Below are positions 9,088-18,391 of a stretch of 64,000 nucleotides of DNA, piece after piece. Position numbers and translations under genes: made by a program. The stretch's first letter is position 1. The number at the start of each line of letters is the position of its first letter. Under the pieces are notes generated by a model that made no database searches, was not told where the DNA came from, and saw only the letters and a program-made list of their open reading frames with translations. The DNA is from Haloarcula nitratireducens (GTDB lineage: Archaea > Halobacteriota > Halobacteria > Halobacteriales > Haloarculaceae), in contig NZ_RKLT01000001.1 in assembly GCF_019599505.1 (NCBI RefSeq), forward strand, positions 930,001 through 994,000. Reading direction: 5' to 3'.

Positions 9088-9633
9088 TCACCGTCGTTTC
9101 GCGTCGGTCGCGTCCGCCGGACCATCAACTTCGTCGTACGTCTCCTCGATGGTCTGTTGCCCGCCGATGCGCGTCGAGATCCACCGAGTGAACGCGTCGA
9201 AAACGGTGACGACGGGGTACAACAGGAGCTCGACGTATCGCAGCGGCGTCACGACCCGGAGCGCGAACGTCTGCGCGTGGCCGAGTCCGTAGGACTTCGG
9301 GACGATCTCGCCGGCGACGAGGACGACGCTGGTGGCCAGTAGCGTCGTCAGAACCACCGCGATGCCCGACTGGAACCGCTCGACGAACACCGCCGTCAGC
9401 AGGCTCGAGAGGGCGATGTTGACGACGTTGTTCCCGACGAGAATCGTCACGAGGAGGCGGTGTGGGTCCGCCAACACGTCCTCGGCGGCGGCCGCTCGCG
9501 GGTCCGTCGTCGCGGCGGCCGCCAGCCACTCCCGCGAGAGGGAGAACAGCGCCGTCTCGCTGCTGGAGAAGAAGGCGCTACAGCAGAGCAGTACGACGAC
9601 GGCGGCGAGCGTCGGCAAGACGGGTGTCGACAT
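9088..9633 (-). CDS. CNNM (DUF21) membrane-domain protein without CBS domains
   Basis: A 181-aa membrane protein whose N-terminal segment SAFFSSSETALFSLSR (residues 19-34) is the signature of the DUF21/CNNM transmembrane domain found in Mg2+/Co2+ transport-related proteins (CorB/C, MpfA, CNNM). Further hydrophobic helices follow around LLVTILVGNNVVNIALSSLL and VVLTTLLATSVVLVAG. Normal family members continue with two CBS domains and a CorC_HlyC domain; these are missing here, so it is a stand-alone membrane module. The frame is open to 9771, but MSTPVLPTLAAVVVLL at 9633 fits the membrane start. Ion transport is inferred from the family. Confidence 0.82.
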   Translation of the reverse strand: MSTPVLPTLAAVVVLLCCSAFFSSSETALFSLSREWLAAAATTDPRAAAAEDVLADPHRLLVTILVGNNVVNIALSSLLTAVFVERFQSGIAVVLTTLLATSVVLVAGEIVPKSYGLGHAQTFALRVVTPLRYVELLLYPVVTVFDAFTRWISTRIGGQQTIEETYDEVDGPADATDAKRR

Positions 9634-9738
9634 ACACGGTCGGACACTCCGTCGTGTGAAAGAACCGACGAATCGCTCACGGTCCCGAGTTCGACAGCCA
9701 ACGACGTCGCTATCGCTCGGTACGTCGAAATTGAGAAA

Positions 9739-9813
9739 TGCTCCGTCAGGGATTCGAACCCTGGTCATCACCGTGAGAGGGTGATATGATTGGCCGGACT
9801 ACACCAACGGAGC
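9739..9813 (-). tRNA. tRNA-Glu (anticodon CTC)
   Basis: On the minus strand the 75-nt sequence folds with acceptor arms GCTCCGT and ACGGAGC plus discriminator A. The anticodon stem TCACC/GGTGA encloses CTCTCAC, giving anticodon CTC. The T-arm reads AGGGTTCGAATCCCT. CCA is not encoded. It complements the TTC isoacceptor 2.4 kb away on the other strand, and both share the same D-arm sequence. Confidence 0.97.
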
Positions 9814-9840
9814 GTACATTGAATCGGAGGACGGAGATAC

Positions 9841-9847
9841 GTATAAT
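9841..9847 (-). promoter_or_regulatory. TATA-like box of tRNA-Glu(CTC)
   Basis: On the minus strand ATTATAC lies 28-34 nt before the 5' end of the tRNA. Confidence 0.5.
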
Positions 9848-9880
9848 GATTGTGTTTCGAAAGCGCTCTGTGTGGGTTTC

Positions 9881-11008
9881 TCACTCCTCCTCGAAGGGAG
9901 AGCCGGCGGCGTCCGGTTCCTCGCCGGCGAGACTGATGATGTTCTCGCGGCCGACCCGGAGTTTGCTGATCTCGCCGTCGTCTTCCATCTCCGAGAGGAG
10001 CATACTGACCTTCGACTTCGACCAGTCGGTGGCGTCGACGATGTCGACCTGTTTCATCCGGCCGCCGTTGGCTTCGAGCAGTTTGAGGACGCGGGCGTCG
10101 TCGGTGAGCAACTCGTCGTCGGCGACCGCCGGTTCGGGCTCCGGTTGGGACGGCGCTCTGGACTGGCCACCGGGCGTCGTCTCGGGCGGCGCTCCCCCGG
10201 TATCTGCGCCTCCCAGGGCCGCTTCGGCGACGCCGGAACGCCACGCCGCGACGGCGACGGCACCGAGCGCGAGGACGACGATACCGACGACGAAGGGCAG
10301 CATGTCGCCCGCCAGCAGCGAGCCGCCACCGGATCCGGGCTCGTTCGCCAGCACTACTTCGCGCGGCCCGAGTTCGACGTAGGGTCGCTGGTCGGTGAAG
10401 GACTGCTCGCCGACCCAGGTGACCGTCTCACTGCGGGCCAGCGAGCCGGGCTGGCTCCGCGAATCCGGAGACGGCTGGGCCTCCGCGAACCCCAGCCCCG
10501 GCCCCCGTTCGACGACCAGCGACTGGTTCTGTCCGATGTAGAACCCGCCCTGGAAGACGTCGCTGACGACGACCCGCTCGCCGGTCGCGTTGGCGAAGTT
10601 CGTCCAGAGGAACGACATGCGAACCGTCCCCGTGCTCTGGACCGGGTTGACCGAGGCGGAGCGGTCGAACGTCCGCGCGCCCATCGCTCGCCCCGTCTGG
10701 TTGGTCCCGTACTGCGTGAGCAACCCGGCCTGTTCGACGAAGTCGGCGTACAGCTCCGTCTCGTTGCGCTCGAACTCCTCGGCGAAGGCCTCGAACGTCT
10801 CCTGTTCGGACTCGTTGGACAGCGGCGTCTGGTGTTCGATGGCCCACGTCGCGGAGCCGTTCTCGTACACCGTCACGCGGAAGGTCGTCTCGGTGAAGCC
10901 GTCGGGGGTCTGCACGCTCGCCGGTTCGGGCGCGCTGAGCGCGGGTCCGGCGGCGAGGCTGGGAACGAGCAGAAGAGCGACGACGACGGCGGCAGCCGCG
11001 CGAGACAT
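9881..11008 (-). CDS. Membrane-anchored winged-helix protein with extracytoplasmic domain
   Basis: The 375-aa protein begins with a secretion signal (residues 1-25), then about 200 residues expected outside the cell, a transmembrane helix at about 236-255, a Pro/Gly-rich linker, and a C-terminal winged helix at about 302-362 (DARVLKLLEANGGRMKQ, then TDWSKSKVSMLLSEMEDD). The order suggests a one-protein sensor in which an outside domain could control a DNA-binding domain inside. Similar proteins are common in haloarchaea but I know of no characterised target. The ligand and regulon cannot be read from sequence. It lies 49 nt upstream, by coordinate, of the end of the FAD/Fe-S dehydrogenase gene on the same strand. 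Confidence 0.78.
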   Translation of the reverse strand: MSRAAAAVVVALLLVPSLAAGPALSAPEPASVQTPDGFTETTFRVTVYENGSATWAIEHQTPLSNESEQETFEAFAEEFERNETELYADFVEQAGLLTQYGTNQTGRAMGARTFDRSASVNPVQSTGTVRMSFLWTNFANATGERVVVSDVFQGGFYIGQNQSLVVERGPGLGFAEAQPSPDSRSQPGSLARSETVTWVGEQSFTDQRPYVELGPREVVLANEPGSGGGSLLAGDMLPFVVGIVVLALGAVAVAAWRSGVAEAALGGADTGGAPPETTPGGQSRAPSQPEPEPAVADDELLTDDARVLKLLEANGGRMKQVDIVDATDWSKSKVSMLLSEMEDDGEISKLRVGRENIISLAGEEPDAAGSPFEEE

Positions 11009-11057
11009 CTAGGTCTTATGACCCGAGGACAGCATAAAAGCGCTGTGAATGGTCCCC

Positions 11058-14000
11058 CTACCGTCTGACGCCGCCGACGGCGTCGGCCAGTTTCTCGACC
11101 GGATGGGTGGGCTTACTCCCCCGCGGCCGGTCGCTTAACTGGGTCCGGCAGGACGCGCCGGGCGCGACGACCGCCTCGCCGTCGCTCCCGTCGACCTGCT
11201 CGTAGAGGATGCGAGCGATGGCCTTGCTCATCGAGTAGTGCTCGGCCTCGTAGCCGAAACTGCCGGCCATGCCACAGCACCCCGAATCCAGCGGGTCCAC
11301 GTCGTAGCCGGCACGCCGGAGGACACCGACGGCGTGGTGGTCCTTCCCGACGGCCTTCTGGTGACAGTGGCCGTGGTAGGTCAGCGCCGCCCCGTCGGGG
11401 TCCCAGTCGACGCCCGCGTCCAGCGCGAACCGGTCGAGGTACTCACAGAGGCCGAAGGCGTTCGCGGCCACCGTCGTCGCTGCATCGTGGTCGTGGCCGA
11501 GGAGGTCCAGGTAGTCGGACTGGACCATCACCGCGTCGGAGGGCTCAACGGCGACCACGTCCCAGCCGTCCCGTACTTCGGGCGCGACGGCCGCGACGTT
11601 CGTCGCCGCCCGCTCGCGGGCCACGTCGACGAACCCCTTCGAGTGGGCCGCCCGGCCCGACGCGGTCACGTCGTCGGGAACTCGCACGTGAACGTTCGCC
11701 GCCTCCAGAACTTCGACGGCCGCGCGGAGGACCGCCGGGTCGCTGTAGTTGTTGTAGGTGTCGGGGAACAACAGCGCCCGCCGCTCGGCGTCGGCCTCCG
11801 AAACCCGCGGTCCTCTATCGGCCCACCAGTCGGTGAACGACTCGGACTCGAACGTCGGCAGGTCCCGCTCCCGGGCGATGCCGAGCAGTTTCTCGCTCAC
11901 TACGCCGCTGCCGGGGAGCCGCTGCGCCCAGTTCGAGAGCGGCGCGAGCGCGCTGCCCGCCCTGCTCACCGTCTCGATGTTGGCGAACAGCCGCTCGCGG
12001 AGGCTCGCGCCCTCCCGCTCGTGACGGGCGTGCTCGACCTCGACTTTCAGCTTCGCCATGTCGACCTCGCTCGGGCAGTCCTTCGCACAGCCCTTACAGC
12101 CGATACAGAGGTCCATCACCTCCGAGGCGAACTCGCCGTCCGTGGGGTCGTCCGGTAAGTCGCCGCTCATGGCCTGTCTGAGCATGTTCGCTCGGCCCCG
12201 AGTGCTCGTCACCTCCTCGTCGGCCGCGCGGTAGGTCGGACACATCACGCCGCCGGTGGTCTCCTGCGGGCCGCGACAGCCGCCGCAGCCGTGGCACAGT
12301 TCGACCATCCCCTGCATCCCGTTCTCGTTGGGCCAGTCCAGCGCGGGGTCGAACTCGTACTCGAAGTCGTACTCCGGCGAGAATCGCAGGTTCTCGGTCA
12401 TGTCGACGGTCCGGGCGCGCCGCGGGGCCCCGCCCGCCTCGACAGTGTCCTCGGAGACGCCGACGACCTGGCCGGGGTTCAGCAACCAGTCGGGGTCGAA
12501 CGCCCGTTTGAGGTCCTGAAAGACGCCCCAGACCTCGTCGCCGTACAGTTTGTGGTTCCACTGCGTGCGTGCGCGGCCGTCGCCGTGTTCGCCCGAGACG
12601 CTCCCGCCGTACTCTCTGACGAGGTCCGTCGCGCCGTCGGCGATGGCCTCCATCCGCTCGACGCCCTCGACGGTCTTGGTGTTCACGAGCGGCCGGATGT
12701 GGAGACAGCCCGGCCCGGCGTGGGCGTAGAAGGAGGCGAAGGTCCCTTCGTCTTCCAAGAGGTCCTGAAAGTCCGCGACGTACTCCGGGAGGTTCTCCGG
12801 CGGGACGGCGGCGTCCTCTATGAAGCTAATGTGTTTGGCGTCGCTGGTCCGCGAGAGGAGAATCGGCAGGCCGGACTTCCGGAGCTTCCAGAAGCGCGCC
12901 CGCTCGTCGTCGTCGTGGGCCTCGCGGGCGTGGAACGCCCGAACGTCGGCGGCGGTGATATCGGCCGCGCCGTCGCTCGGGTCGCGCTCGGTCGCCACGT
13001 CGCCGACGCGGTCGGCCAGCAGGTCCGCCACCTTCTGTTTCCCCTCGGCGTCGTCCTCGGCGTAGAACTCCACGAGCAGCACCGCGCCGGTGCCCGCCGG
13101 GAGCATCTCGGCGACGAGGTCGCCGAACTCCTCCGTATCCGCCGCCAGATCGAGCAACACGTCGTCGAGCACCTCGACGGCCGCCGGGTCGTGGTCGAGG
13201 ATCGGGGCCACGTCCTCCATCGCCGAGACGAGGTCCTCGTAGGTCAGCAGCGCCATCGCCTTCGTCTCGGGGACGGGTTCCAGCGAGACGGTCGCCTCGG
13301 TGACGACCGCGAGCGTCCCCTCGCTCCCGGCCAGCAGTCGCGCGAGGTTGACCGTCCCCTCGTCGCCGTACTCGCCGCGGGCCTCGCCGACGAGGCGGTC
13401 GAGGTTGTACCCCGAGACGTTGCGCTTCAGCTGCGGGAACGCCGACTCGACGGCGTCGGTCTCCTCGTCGACGACTCGCGCGACTTCGGCGTAGATGCGC
13501 GCTTCGAGGTCGCCCTCCGGGTCGCCCTGTTCCCGGAGCGTCTCGACGGCCACCTCGCCGAAGGTGGTGACGGTGCCGTCCGCGAGAACGACCTCGCAGG
13601 ACTCGACGTAGTGGTCGGTCTTGCCGTACTGCAGCGAGTGCGCGCCGGTCGAGTTGTTGCCGATGGCACCGCCTAGCGCGGACTTATCGCCCCACGCGGG
13701 GTCCGGCGCGAACTTCAGGTCGTGGGCGGCGAGTTCGTCGTTCAAATCGCCGAGTCGAACTCCCACGTCCGCCGTCGCAGTTCGGTCCTCGGGGTCGATC
13801 TCTCGCACGCCGTCCATGTGTCGAGTGAAATCGAGGACGACGGCCTCGTTGACCGCCTGCCCGGCGAGGCTCGTCCCACCGCCGCGGGGCAGTACGGGAA
13901 TCTCCCGCCCCGCGCAGTAGCCGACGACGGTGGCCACGTCGTCGGTCGACTCCGGGTAGACGACGCCGACCGGCGTCACCTCGTACGCGCTGGCGTCGGT

Positions 14001-14165
14001 GGCGTACAGCTGTCGGGAGTACTCGTCGAACCGGACGTCGCCCGCGATTCGCTCCGCGAGGTCCGAAACCATGCCCGGCCGCATCACGGCGTCGGTCTGG
14101 TAGTCGTAGTCCGCTCGCGCGTCGCTCGCCGGGTCGTCGCTCGGTCCCTGCTCGGTAGCGCCCAT
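11058..14165 (-). CDS. FAD/Fe-S-dependent D-2-hydroxyacid dehydrogenase (YdiJ / D-lactate dehydrogenase type)
   Basis: A 1035-aa fusion. An N-terminal FAD-binding PCMH domain (PRGGGTSLAGQAVNE) and FAD-oxidase C domain are followed by ferredoxin-type Fe-S motifs: CHGCGGCRG near residue 622 and CIGCKGCAKDCP near 690. A C-terminal CCG domain contains SGCCGMAGSFG near 960. This is the layout of E. coli YdiJ-like proteins, which oxidise D-2-hydroxyacids (2-hydroxyglutarate, lactate or glycolate) and pass electrons to a carrier, here plausibly menaquinone. The frame is open to 14219; the ATG at 14165 is preferred because upstream residues are not conserved-looking. It diverges from livH. The exact substrate is uncertain. 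Confidence 0.87.
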   Translation of the reverse strand: MGATEQGPSDDPASDARADYDYQTDAVMRPGMVSDLAERIAGDVRFDEYSRQLYATDASAYEVTPVGVVYPESTDDVATVVGYCAGREIPVLPRGGGTSLAGQAVNEAVVLDFTRHMDGVREIDPEDRTATADVGVRLGDLNDELAAHDLKFAPDPAWGDKSALGGAIGNNSTGAHSLQYGKTDHYVESCEVVLADGTVTTFGEVAVETLREQGDPEGDLEARIYAEVARVVDEETDAVESAFPQLKRNVSGYNLDRLVGEARGEYGDEGTVNLARLLAGSEGTLAVVTEATVSLEPVPETKAMALLTYEDLVSAMEDVAPILDHDPAAVEVLDDVLLDLAADTEEFGDLVAEMLPAGTGAVLLVEFYAEDDAEGKQKVADLLADRVGDVATERDPSDGAADITAADVRAFHAREAHDDDERARFWKLRKSGLPILLSRTSDAKHISFIEDAAVPPENLPEYVADFQDLLEDEGTFASFYAHAGPGCLHIRPLVNTKTVEGVERMEAIADGATDLVREYGGSVSGEHGDGRARTQWNHKLYGDEVWGVFQDLKRAFDPDWLLNPGQVVGVSEDTVEAGGAPRRARTVDMTENLRFSPEYDFEYEFDPALDWPNENGMQGMVELCHGCGGCRGPQETTGGVMCPTYRAADEEVTSTRGRANMLRQAMSGDLPDDPTDGEFASEVMDLCIGCKGCAKDCPSEVDMAKLKVEVEHARHEREGASLRERLFANIETVSRAGSALAPLSNWAQRLPGSGVVSEKLLGIARERDLPTFESESFTDWWADRGPRVSEADAERRALLFPDTYNNYSDPAVLRAAVEVLEAANVHVRVPDDVTASGRAAHSKGFVDVARERAATNVAAVAPEVRDGWDVVAVEPSDAVMVQSDYLDLLGHDHDAATTVAANAFGLCEYLDRFALDAGVDWDPDGAALTYHGHCHQKAVGKDHHAVGVLRRAGYDVDPLDSGCCGMAGSFGYEAEHYSMSKAIARILYEQVDGSDGEAVVAPGASCRTQLSDRPRGSKPTHPVEKLADAVGGVRR

Positions 14166-14336
14166 GTCCGGTGGTTCGGGCGAGCCGACGTTATACTGTC
14201 GGCTGTTGGCAACCGTCAACGTCCCGCACGACCCAGTTCGGCGAAGTCGATAACGGCATTATCCGACAGTGCGCTGTCATACGCCACCGCTCGATCCCCG
14301 ATTCCGGCCGCGTAGCGACCCGAAATCACCGGAGAG

Positions 14337-14343
14337 TTATTTA
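14337..14343 (+). promoter_or_regulatory. TATA-like box of the liv operon
   Basis: TTATTTA lies 28-34 nt before the ATG at 14371, predicting a leaderless mRNA for livHMGF. Confidence 0.55.
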
Positions 14344-14370
14344 CGTTCGAGTGCAGAAACACAGCCAACA

Positions 14371-15486
14371 ATGGGAATCGCTGACACAGTCGCGGACGGG
14401 CGGCGGGTCGCCATCGAGCGACCCGGGACCGGCGTCGTCGCCGTCGCCGTCGCCTATCTACTGGCCGACCTCGTGACCAAACTCGCCGGGACGACGGTGT
14501 ACGCGCTGGGCTACCGCGTCATGGGTGGATCGCTGACCGCGGGGTCGCTCGCGTCGATGGTACTGGACGGCTTACTCGTCGGATTAGCGGTGGGACTGGC
14601 CGGCATCGGCCTCTCTATGACCTACAGCATCCTCGACTTCGCCAACTTCGCCCACGGCGATACGGTGACGGTCGGCGCGTTCGCGGGGTGGGTCACCGCC
14701 TTCGTCCTCGCCAACCTGGCGACGAGCGCCCCCATCGCCGACCTGTTCCTGTTCGACGGCGGGCGGCAACTGAGCACCGCCTCGACGTACGCCTTCGTCC
14801 TCCTCGGCCTGGTCGCCGCCGCCGTCGGCACCGTCGGCGTCGTGTTGGCCGTCGACCGCCTCGTCTACCGTCCGATGCGCGGCGCGGACAACATCTCGCT
14901 GCTCATCGCCTCCATCGGCGTGGCGCTGGCGCTTCGCTATCTCATCGCGTTCGTCTTCAGCACGCAGACCAGCGGCGTCGCCACGGTCGGCGCGCAGGTC
15001 CAGCTGGGCGCCGGCGTCACCGTCACGGACAACGAGATCGCGCTCCTCGTCGTCTCGGTGGTACTCATGCTCGCCGTCCACCTCCTGCTCCAGCGGACGA
15101 AACTCGGGAAGGCGATGCGCGCGATGGCCGACAACGAGGACTTGGCGCGGATCACCGGGATCCCGACCGAGCGGGTCGTCCGCCTGACGTGGGTCCTCGG
15201 CGGCGCGCTGGCGGGCGTCAGCGGCTATCTGCTCGTGCTGGAACGGGGCACCATCGCCTTCAACTTCGGCTGGATCCTCCTGTTGCTCATCTTCGCGGCG
15301 GTCATCGTCGGCGGCATCGGCTCCATCTACGGCGCGATGGCCGGCGGCGTCCTCATCGGCCTCGTGGACAGCCTCGCGCTCATCTGGCTCCCGTCGGGGC
15401 TGACCCGCGCCGCCGCCTTCGCCGTCCTCATCGTCGTGTTGCTCCTGCGACCGTCGGGCATCTTCAGCGGGGTGAGTACGGCATGA
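14371..15486 (+). CDS. livH: Branched-chain amino-acid ABC transporter permease LivH
   Basis: First gene of a four-gene ABC import operon. The 371-aa membrane protein has about eight to ten hydrophobic helices and typical LivH segments: GLSMTYSILDFANFAHGD, KAMRAMADNEDLARITGI (coupling loop to the ATPases) and AVIVGGIGSIYGAMAGG. It is somewhat longer than bacterial LivH (about 300 aa) because of an extended N-terminus and a loop around residues 110-140. The start at 14371 (MGIADTVADGRR) follows a TATA-like box at leaderless distance; the frame is open from 14269. It overlaps livM by four bases (ATGA). Substrate could be leucine/isoleucine/valine, or amides/urea, since the family is broad. Confidence 0.92.
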   Translation: MGIADTVADGRRVAIERPGTGVVAVAVAYLLADLVTKLAGTTVYALGYRVMGGSLTAGSLASMVLDGLLVGLAVGLAGIGLSMTYSILDFANFAHGDTVTVGAFAGWVTAFVLANLATSAPIADLFLFDGGRQLSTASTYAFVLLGLVAAAVGTVGVVLAVDRLVYRPMRGADNISLLIASIGVALALRYLIAFVFSTQTSGVATVGAQVQLGAGVTVTDNEIALLVVSVVLMLAVHLLLQRTKLGKAMRAMADNEDLARITGIPTERVVRLTWVLGGALAGVSGYLLVLERGTIAFNFGWILLLLIFAAVIVGGIGSIYGAMAGGVLIGLVDSLALIWLPSGLTRAAAFAVLIVVLLLRPSGIFSGVSTA

Positions 15487-16769
15487 GCGCCGTCGAAGAC
15501 GTTCGGGCGAGACTGCTCGCACTCCCCGACGCCGCGCTCGTCGCCCTGTTCGTCCTCGCCATCTGGCTGGTGCTCTCAGTACTGGCCTTCTCCGTCGGCG
15601 CGGCCCAATCCGCGAACCTCGCGGCCGGGTTCGTCGGGAGCGTCACCGTGTTAATCGGGGCCTACGCGCTGCTCACGCTGGCGCTGAACCTCCAGTGGGG
15701 CTACACCGGCCTGTTCAACATCGGCGTCGCCGGCTTCATGGCCGTCGGCGCGTACACGACGGCCATCCTGACCGCGCCGGCCGATCCCGGAGCCGGCGGC
15801 GTCCCCGGATTCGGTCTCCCGCTGTGGTTCGGCCTGCTGGGCGGGATGGTCATGGCCGCGCTGGTCGGCGCGCTCGCCGCCCTCCCCGCGCTCCGGCTGC
15901 GGGCGGACTACCTCGCCATCGTCACGGTCGCGCTCTCGGAGATAATCCGCCTGTTCGTCAACTGGCAGGGCGTCGCGGAGGTACAGGTGTTCGGCAGGCG
16001 ATTCGGCACCGGCGGCGCGACGGGCATCTCCTTTCCCGCACCCGACGACGTGATCGCCGAGGTCGTCAGAGGCTTGGGGGGGCCGCTCGTCGCTATCGCC
16101 GAAAGCCTCGGCGTCTCCGGGCCGAACGTGGTCAACATCGCCTACGGCCTCGCCCTCTTCGCGCTGGTCGTCGGCGCGTACTGGGTCCTGAACCGACTCG
16201 TCAAATCGCCCTTCGGCCGCGTCCTGAAGGCCATCCGCGAGGACGAGACGGTGACCCAGTCGCTCGGGAAGGACACCCGCCTGTTCAAGATAAAGGCGTT
16301 CATGATCGGCTGTGCGCTGATGGGGCTGGCCGGCGCGCTGTTCCGCGGCGGGGCCGGGTACATCAGCCCCGCGCAGTTCCGCCCGGCCATCACGTTCTAC
16401 GTCTTCGCCGCGCTCATCATCGGCGGGTCCGGGTCCAACACCGGCAGCGTCCTCGGCGCGGCGACGTTCTCGGCGCTCCTCTTCTACCTGCCCGCCCGCC
16501 TCGGCGAGTACTTCCCGACGTTCGGGACGAACGCGCCGGGCAACGTCGTCGAAGCCGTCGCCGCGCTCGGGTCGCTGGACCCGACGCCGCTTTTAGCCTA
16601 CACGATCAGCAACGTCAGCACGCTCCGGTTCGTTCTCATCGGCGTCGTCCTCATCTACATCATCCAGAACTACCCGCAGGGGATACTGGGCAACCGGAGC
16701 GAACCGGCGACCAGCGTCGACCTGACGCGACACCGACCCGCCGATAGCGGGGGTGAGACCGATGAGTGA
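15483..16769 (+). CDS. livM: Branched-chain amino-acid ABC transporter permease LivM
   Basis: Second permease of the operon, 428 aa with multiple membrane helices. LNLQWGYTGLFNIGVAGF and LPALRLRADYLAIVTVALSE are LivM signatures, and SPFGRVLKAIREDETVTQSL is the cytoplasmic coupling loop. The C-terminal 40 residues are hydrophilic and end close to the start of livG. Its ATG overlaps the livH stop by four bases, and its end overlaps the livG start (16762), so translation of the operon is probably coupled. Length is normal for the longer LivM class. Confidence 0.92.
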   Translation: MSAVEDVRARLLALPDAALVALFVLAIWLVLSVLAFSVGAAQSANLAAGFVGSVTVLIGAYALLTLALNLQWGYTGLFNIGVAGFMAVGAYTTAILTAPADPGAGGVPGFGLPLWFGLLGGMVMAALVGALAALPALRLRADYLAIVTVALSEIIRLFVNWQGVAEVQVFGRRFGTGGATGISFPAPDDVIAEVVRGLGGPLVAIAESLGVSGPNVVNIAYGLALFALVVGAYWVLNRLVKSPFGRVLKAIREDETVTQSLGKDTRLFKIKAFMIGCALMGLAGALFRGGAGYISPAQFRPAITFYVFAALIIGGSGSNTGSVLGAATFSALLFYLPARLGEYFPTFGTNAPGNVVEAVAALGSLDPTPLLAYTISNVSTLRFVLIGVVLIYIIQNYPQGILGNRSEPATSVDLTRHRPADSGGETDE

Positions 16770-17604
16770 CGCCGAGACGGTCGGAGCGGAACGCGGTCCG
16801 AGCGAGGGCGTGCCGACGACCAGCGAGGCCATCGACTCGCCCCTGTTGGAAGTCGAGGGGCTCCGCAAGGAGTTCGGCGGCGTCACCGCCGTCGACGGCG
16901 CGTCCTTCCGCGTCGCTCCCGGCTCGCTGACCGGGCTCATCGGCCCGAACGGGGCCGGGAAGTCCACGACGTTCAACTGCATCACGGGCATTCACGAACC
17001 GACCGCCGGCACCGTCCGGTTCGACGGGCGAGACGTCACCGGGCTCCCGCCCTACGCGCTGGCCGAGCGCGGCCTCGTCCGCACGTTCCAGATCGCCCGG
17101 GAGCTCTCCGAGATGACGGTGCTGGAAAACGTCATGCTCGCGCCGCCGGGGCAGGTCGGCGAGTCGGCGATTCGGGCGGTGCTTCCGGGCCTCCGCGAGG
17201 CGGTCGAGCGCGACGAAGCCGAAGTCGTCGAGGACGCGTGGGAGACGCTCTCCTTCTTCGAGATCGACCACCTCGCCCACGAGAACGCCGGCAACCTCTC
17301 GGGCGGTCAGCGGAAACTGCTGGAGATGGCCCGCGTCCTGATGACCGACCCCGAGATGGTCTTACTGGACGAACCGCTCGCCGGCGTCAACCCCACGCTC
17401 GAAGAGAAACTGCTGGACCGCATCGACGAACTCCGGCGAGAGGGCCTGACGTTCCTGCTCGTCGAACACGACATGGACGTCATCATGGAACACTGCGAAC
17501 ACATCATCGTCATGCATCAGGGGCGGGTCCTCGCGGAGGGCGACGCCGAGACCGTCCAGCGCGACGAACGCGTCCTGGAGGCGTATCTGGGAGGCGACGT
17601 ATGA
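16762..17604 (+). CDS. livG: Branched-chain amino-acid ABC transporter ATPase LivG
   Basis: A 280-aa ABC ATPase powering uptake through LivHM. Visible motifs: Walker A GPNGAGKST, LivG-specific GLVRTFQIARELSEMTVLENV, signature NLSGGQRK, Walker B MVLLDEPLAGVNPT and the H-loop VEHDMDVIMEHCEH. I take the ATG at 16762 (MSDAETVG); an in-frame GTG at 16753 is possible. The first 30 residues are a haloarchaeal acidic extension. It overlaps livM upstream and shares a four-base ATGA overlap with livF downstream. Confidence 0.93.
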   Translation: MSDAETVGAERGPSEGVPTTSEAIDSPLLEVEGLRKEFGGVTAVDGASFRVAPGSLTGLIGPNGAGKSTTFNCITGIHEPTAGTVRFDGRDVTGLPPYALAERGLVRTFQIARELSEMTVLENVMLAPPGQVGESAIRAVLPGLREAVERDEAEVVEDAWETLSFFEIDHLAHENAGNLSGGQRKLLEMARVLMTDPEMVLLDEPLAGVNPTLEEKLLDRIDELRREGLTFLLVEHDMDVIMEHCEHIIVMHQGRVLAEGDAETVQRDERVLEAYLGGDV

Positions 17605-18356
17605 GTCAGCGCGCGACCCGGGCCGAGGACGCGACGCTCCCAGAGATCACCGAGAGCCTGCTCTCGGTCCGCGACCTGGACGCCGGTTACGGCGACTTAC
17701 AGGTGTTGGAGAGCGTCGACATGGACGTCGGCGACGGCGAGTACGTCGTCGTCGTCGGCCCCAACGGCGCGGGGAAGTCCACCGTGATGAAGTCCGTCTT
17801 CGGCCTGACGACGCACATGGGCGGCGAGATACTGTTCGACGGCACCGACATCAGCGCGCGCCGCCCGGACCAGATAATCCACCAGGGCATCGGTTACGTC
17901 CCCCAGACCGACAACGTCTTCGCGTCGCTGAGCGTCCGCGAGAACTTAGAGATGGGCGCGTACATCTTAGACGAGGTGCCCGAGGACCGGATTCGGGCGG
18001 TGTACGACCGGTTCCCGATCCTCGGCGAGCGCTCGACCCAGAAGGCGGGGACGCTCTCGGGCGGTCAACGGCAGATGCTGGCGATGGGTCGCGCGCTGAT
18101 GCTGGACCCCGACTTGCTCCTCTTGGACGAACCTTCGGCGGGTCTCGCGCCGGACCTCGTCGCCGAGATGTTCGACCGCATCGACGGCATCAACGACGAC
18201 GGCACCGCGATTCTGATGGTCGAACAGAACGCCAAGGAGGCGCTCAGACGCTGTGACCGCGGCTACGTCCTCGTCCAGGGACGGAACCGCTATCAGGACG
18301 CCGGCGAGACGCTGCTAGCCGACCAGCAGGTCAGACGGGAGTTCCTCGGCGGCTGA
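17601..18356 (+). CDS. livF: Branched-chain amino-acid ABC transporter ATPase LivF
   Basis: The second ATPase subunit, 251 aa. Walker A is GPNGAGKSTVMKSVFG, LivF-type IIHQGIGYVPQTDNVFASL follows, the signature is TLSGGQRQMLAMGRALM, and Walker B reads LLLLDEPSAGLAPD with VEQNAKEAL after it. It is the last gene of livHMGF; its stop lies 35 nt from the stop of the convergent livJ, so the binding protein is made from a separate transcript. Gene end and start are supported by the four-base overlap with livG. Confidence 0.93.
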   Translation: MSQRATRAEDATLPEITESLLSVRDLDAGYGDLQVLESVDMDVGDGEYVVVVGPNGAGKSTVMKSVFGLTTHMGGEILFDGTDISARRPDQIIHQGIGYVPQTDNVFASLSVRENLEMGAYILDEVPEDRIRAVYDRFPILGERSTQKAGTLSGGQRQMLAMGRALMLDPDLLLLDEPSAGLAPDLVAEMFDRIDGINDDGTAILMVEQNAKEALRRCDRGYVLVQGRNRYQDAGETLLADQQVRREFLGG

Positions 18357-18391
18357 GCGGCGAAAATAGTGAATTCCGGGTCGAACTGACG

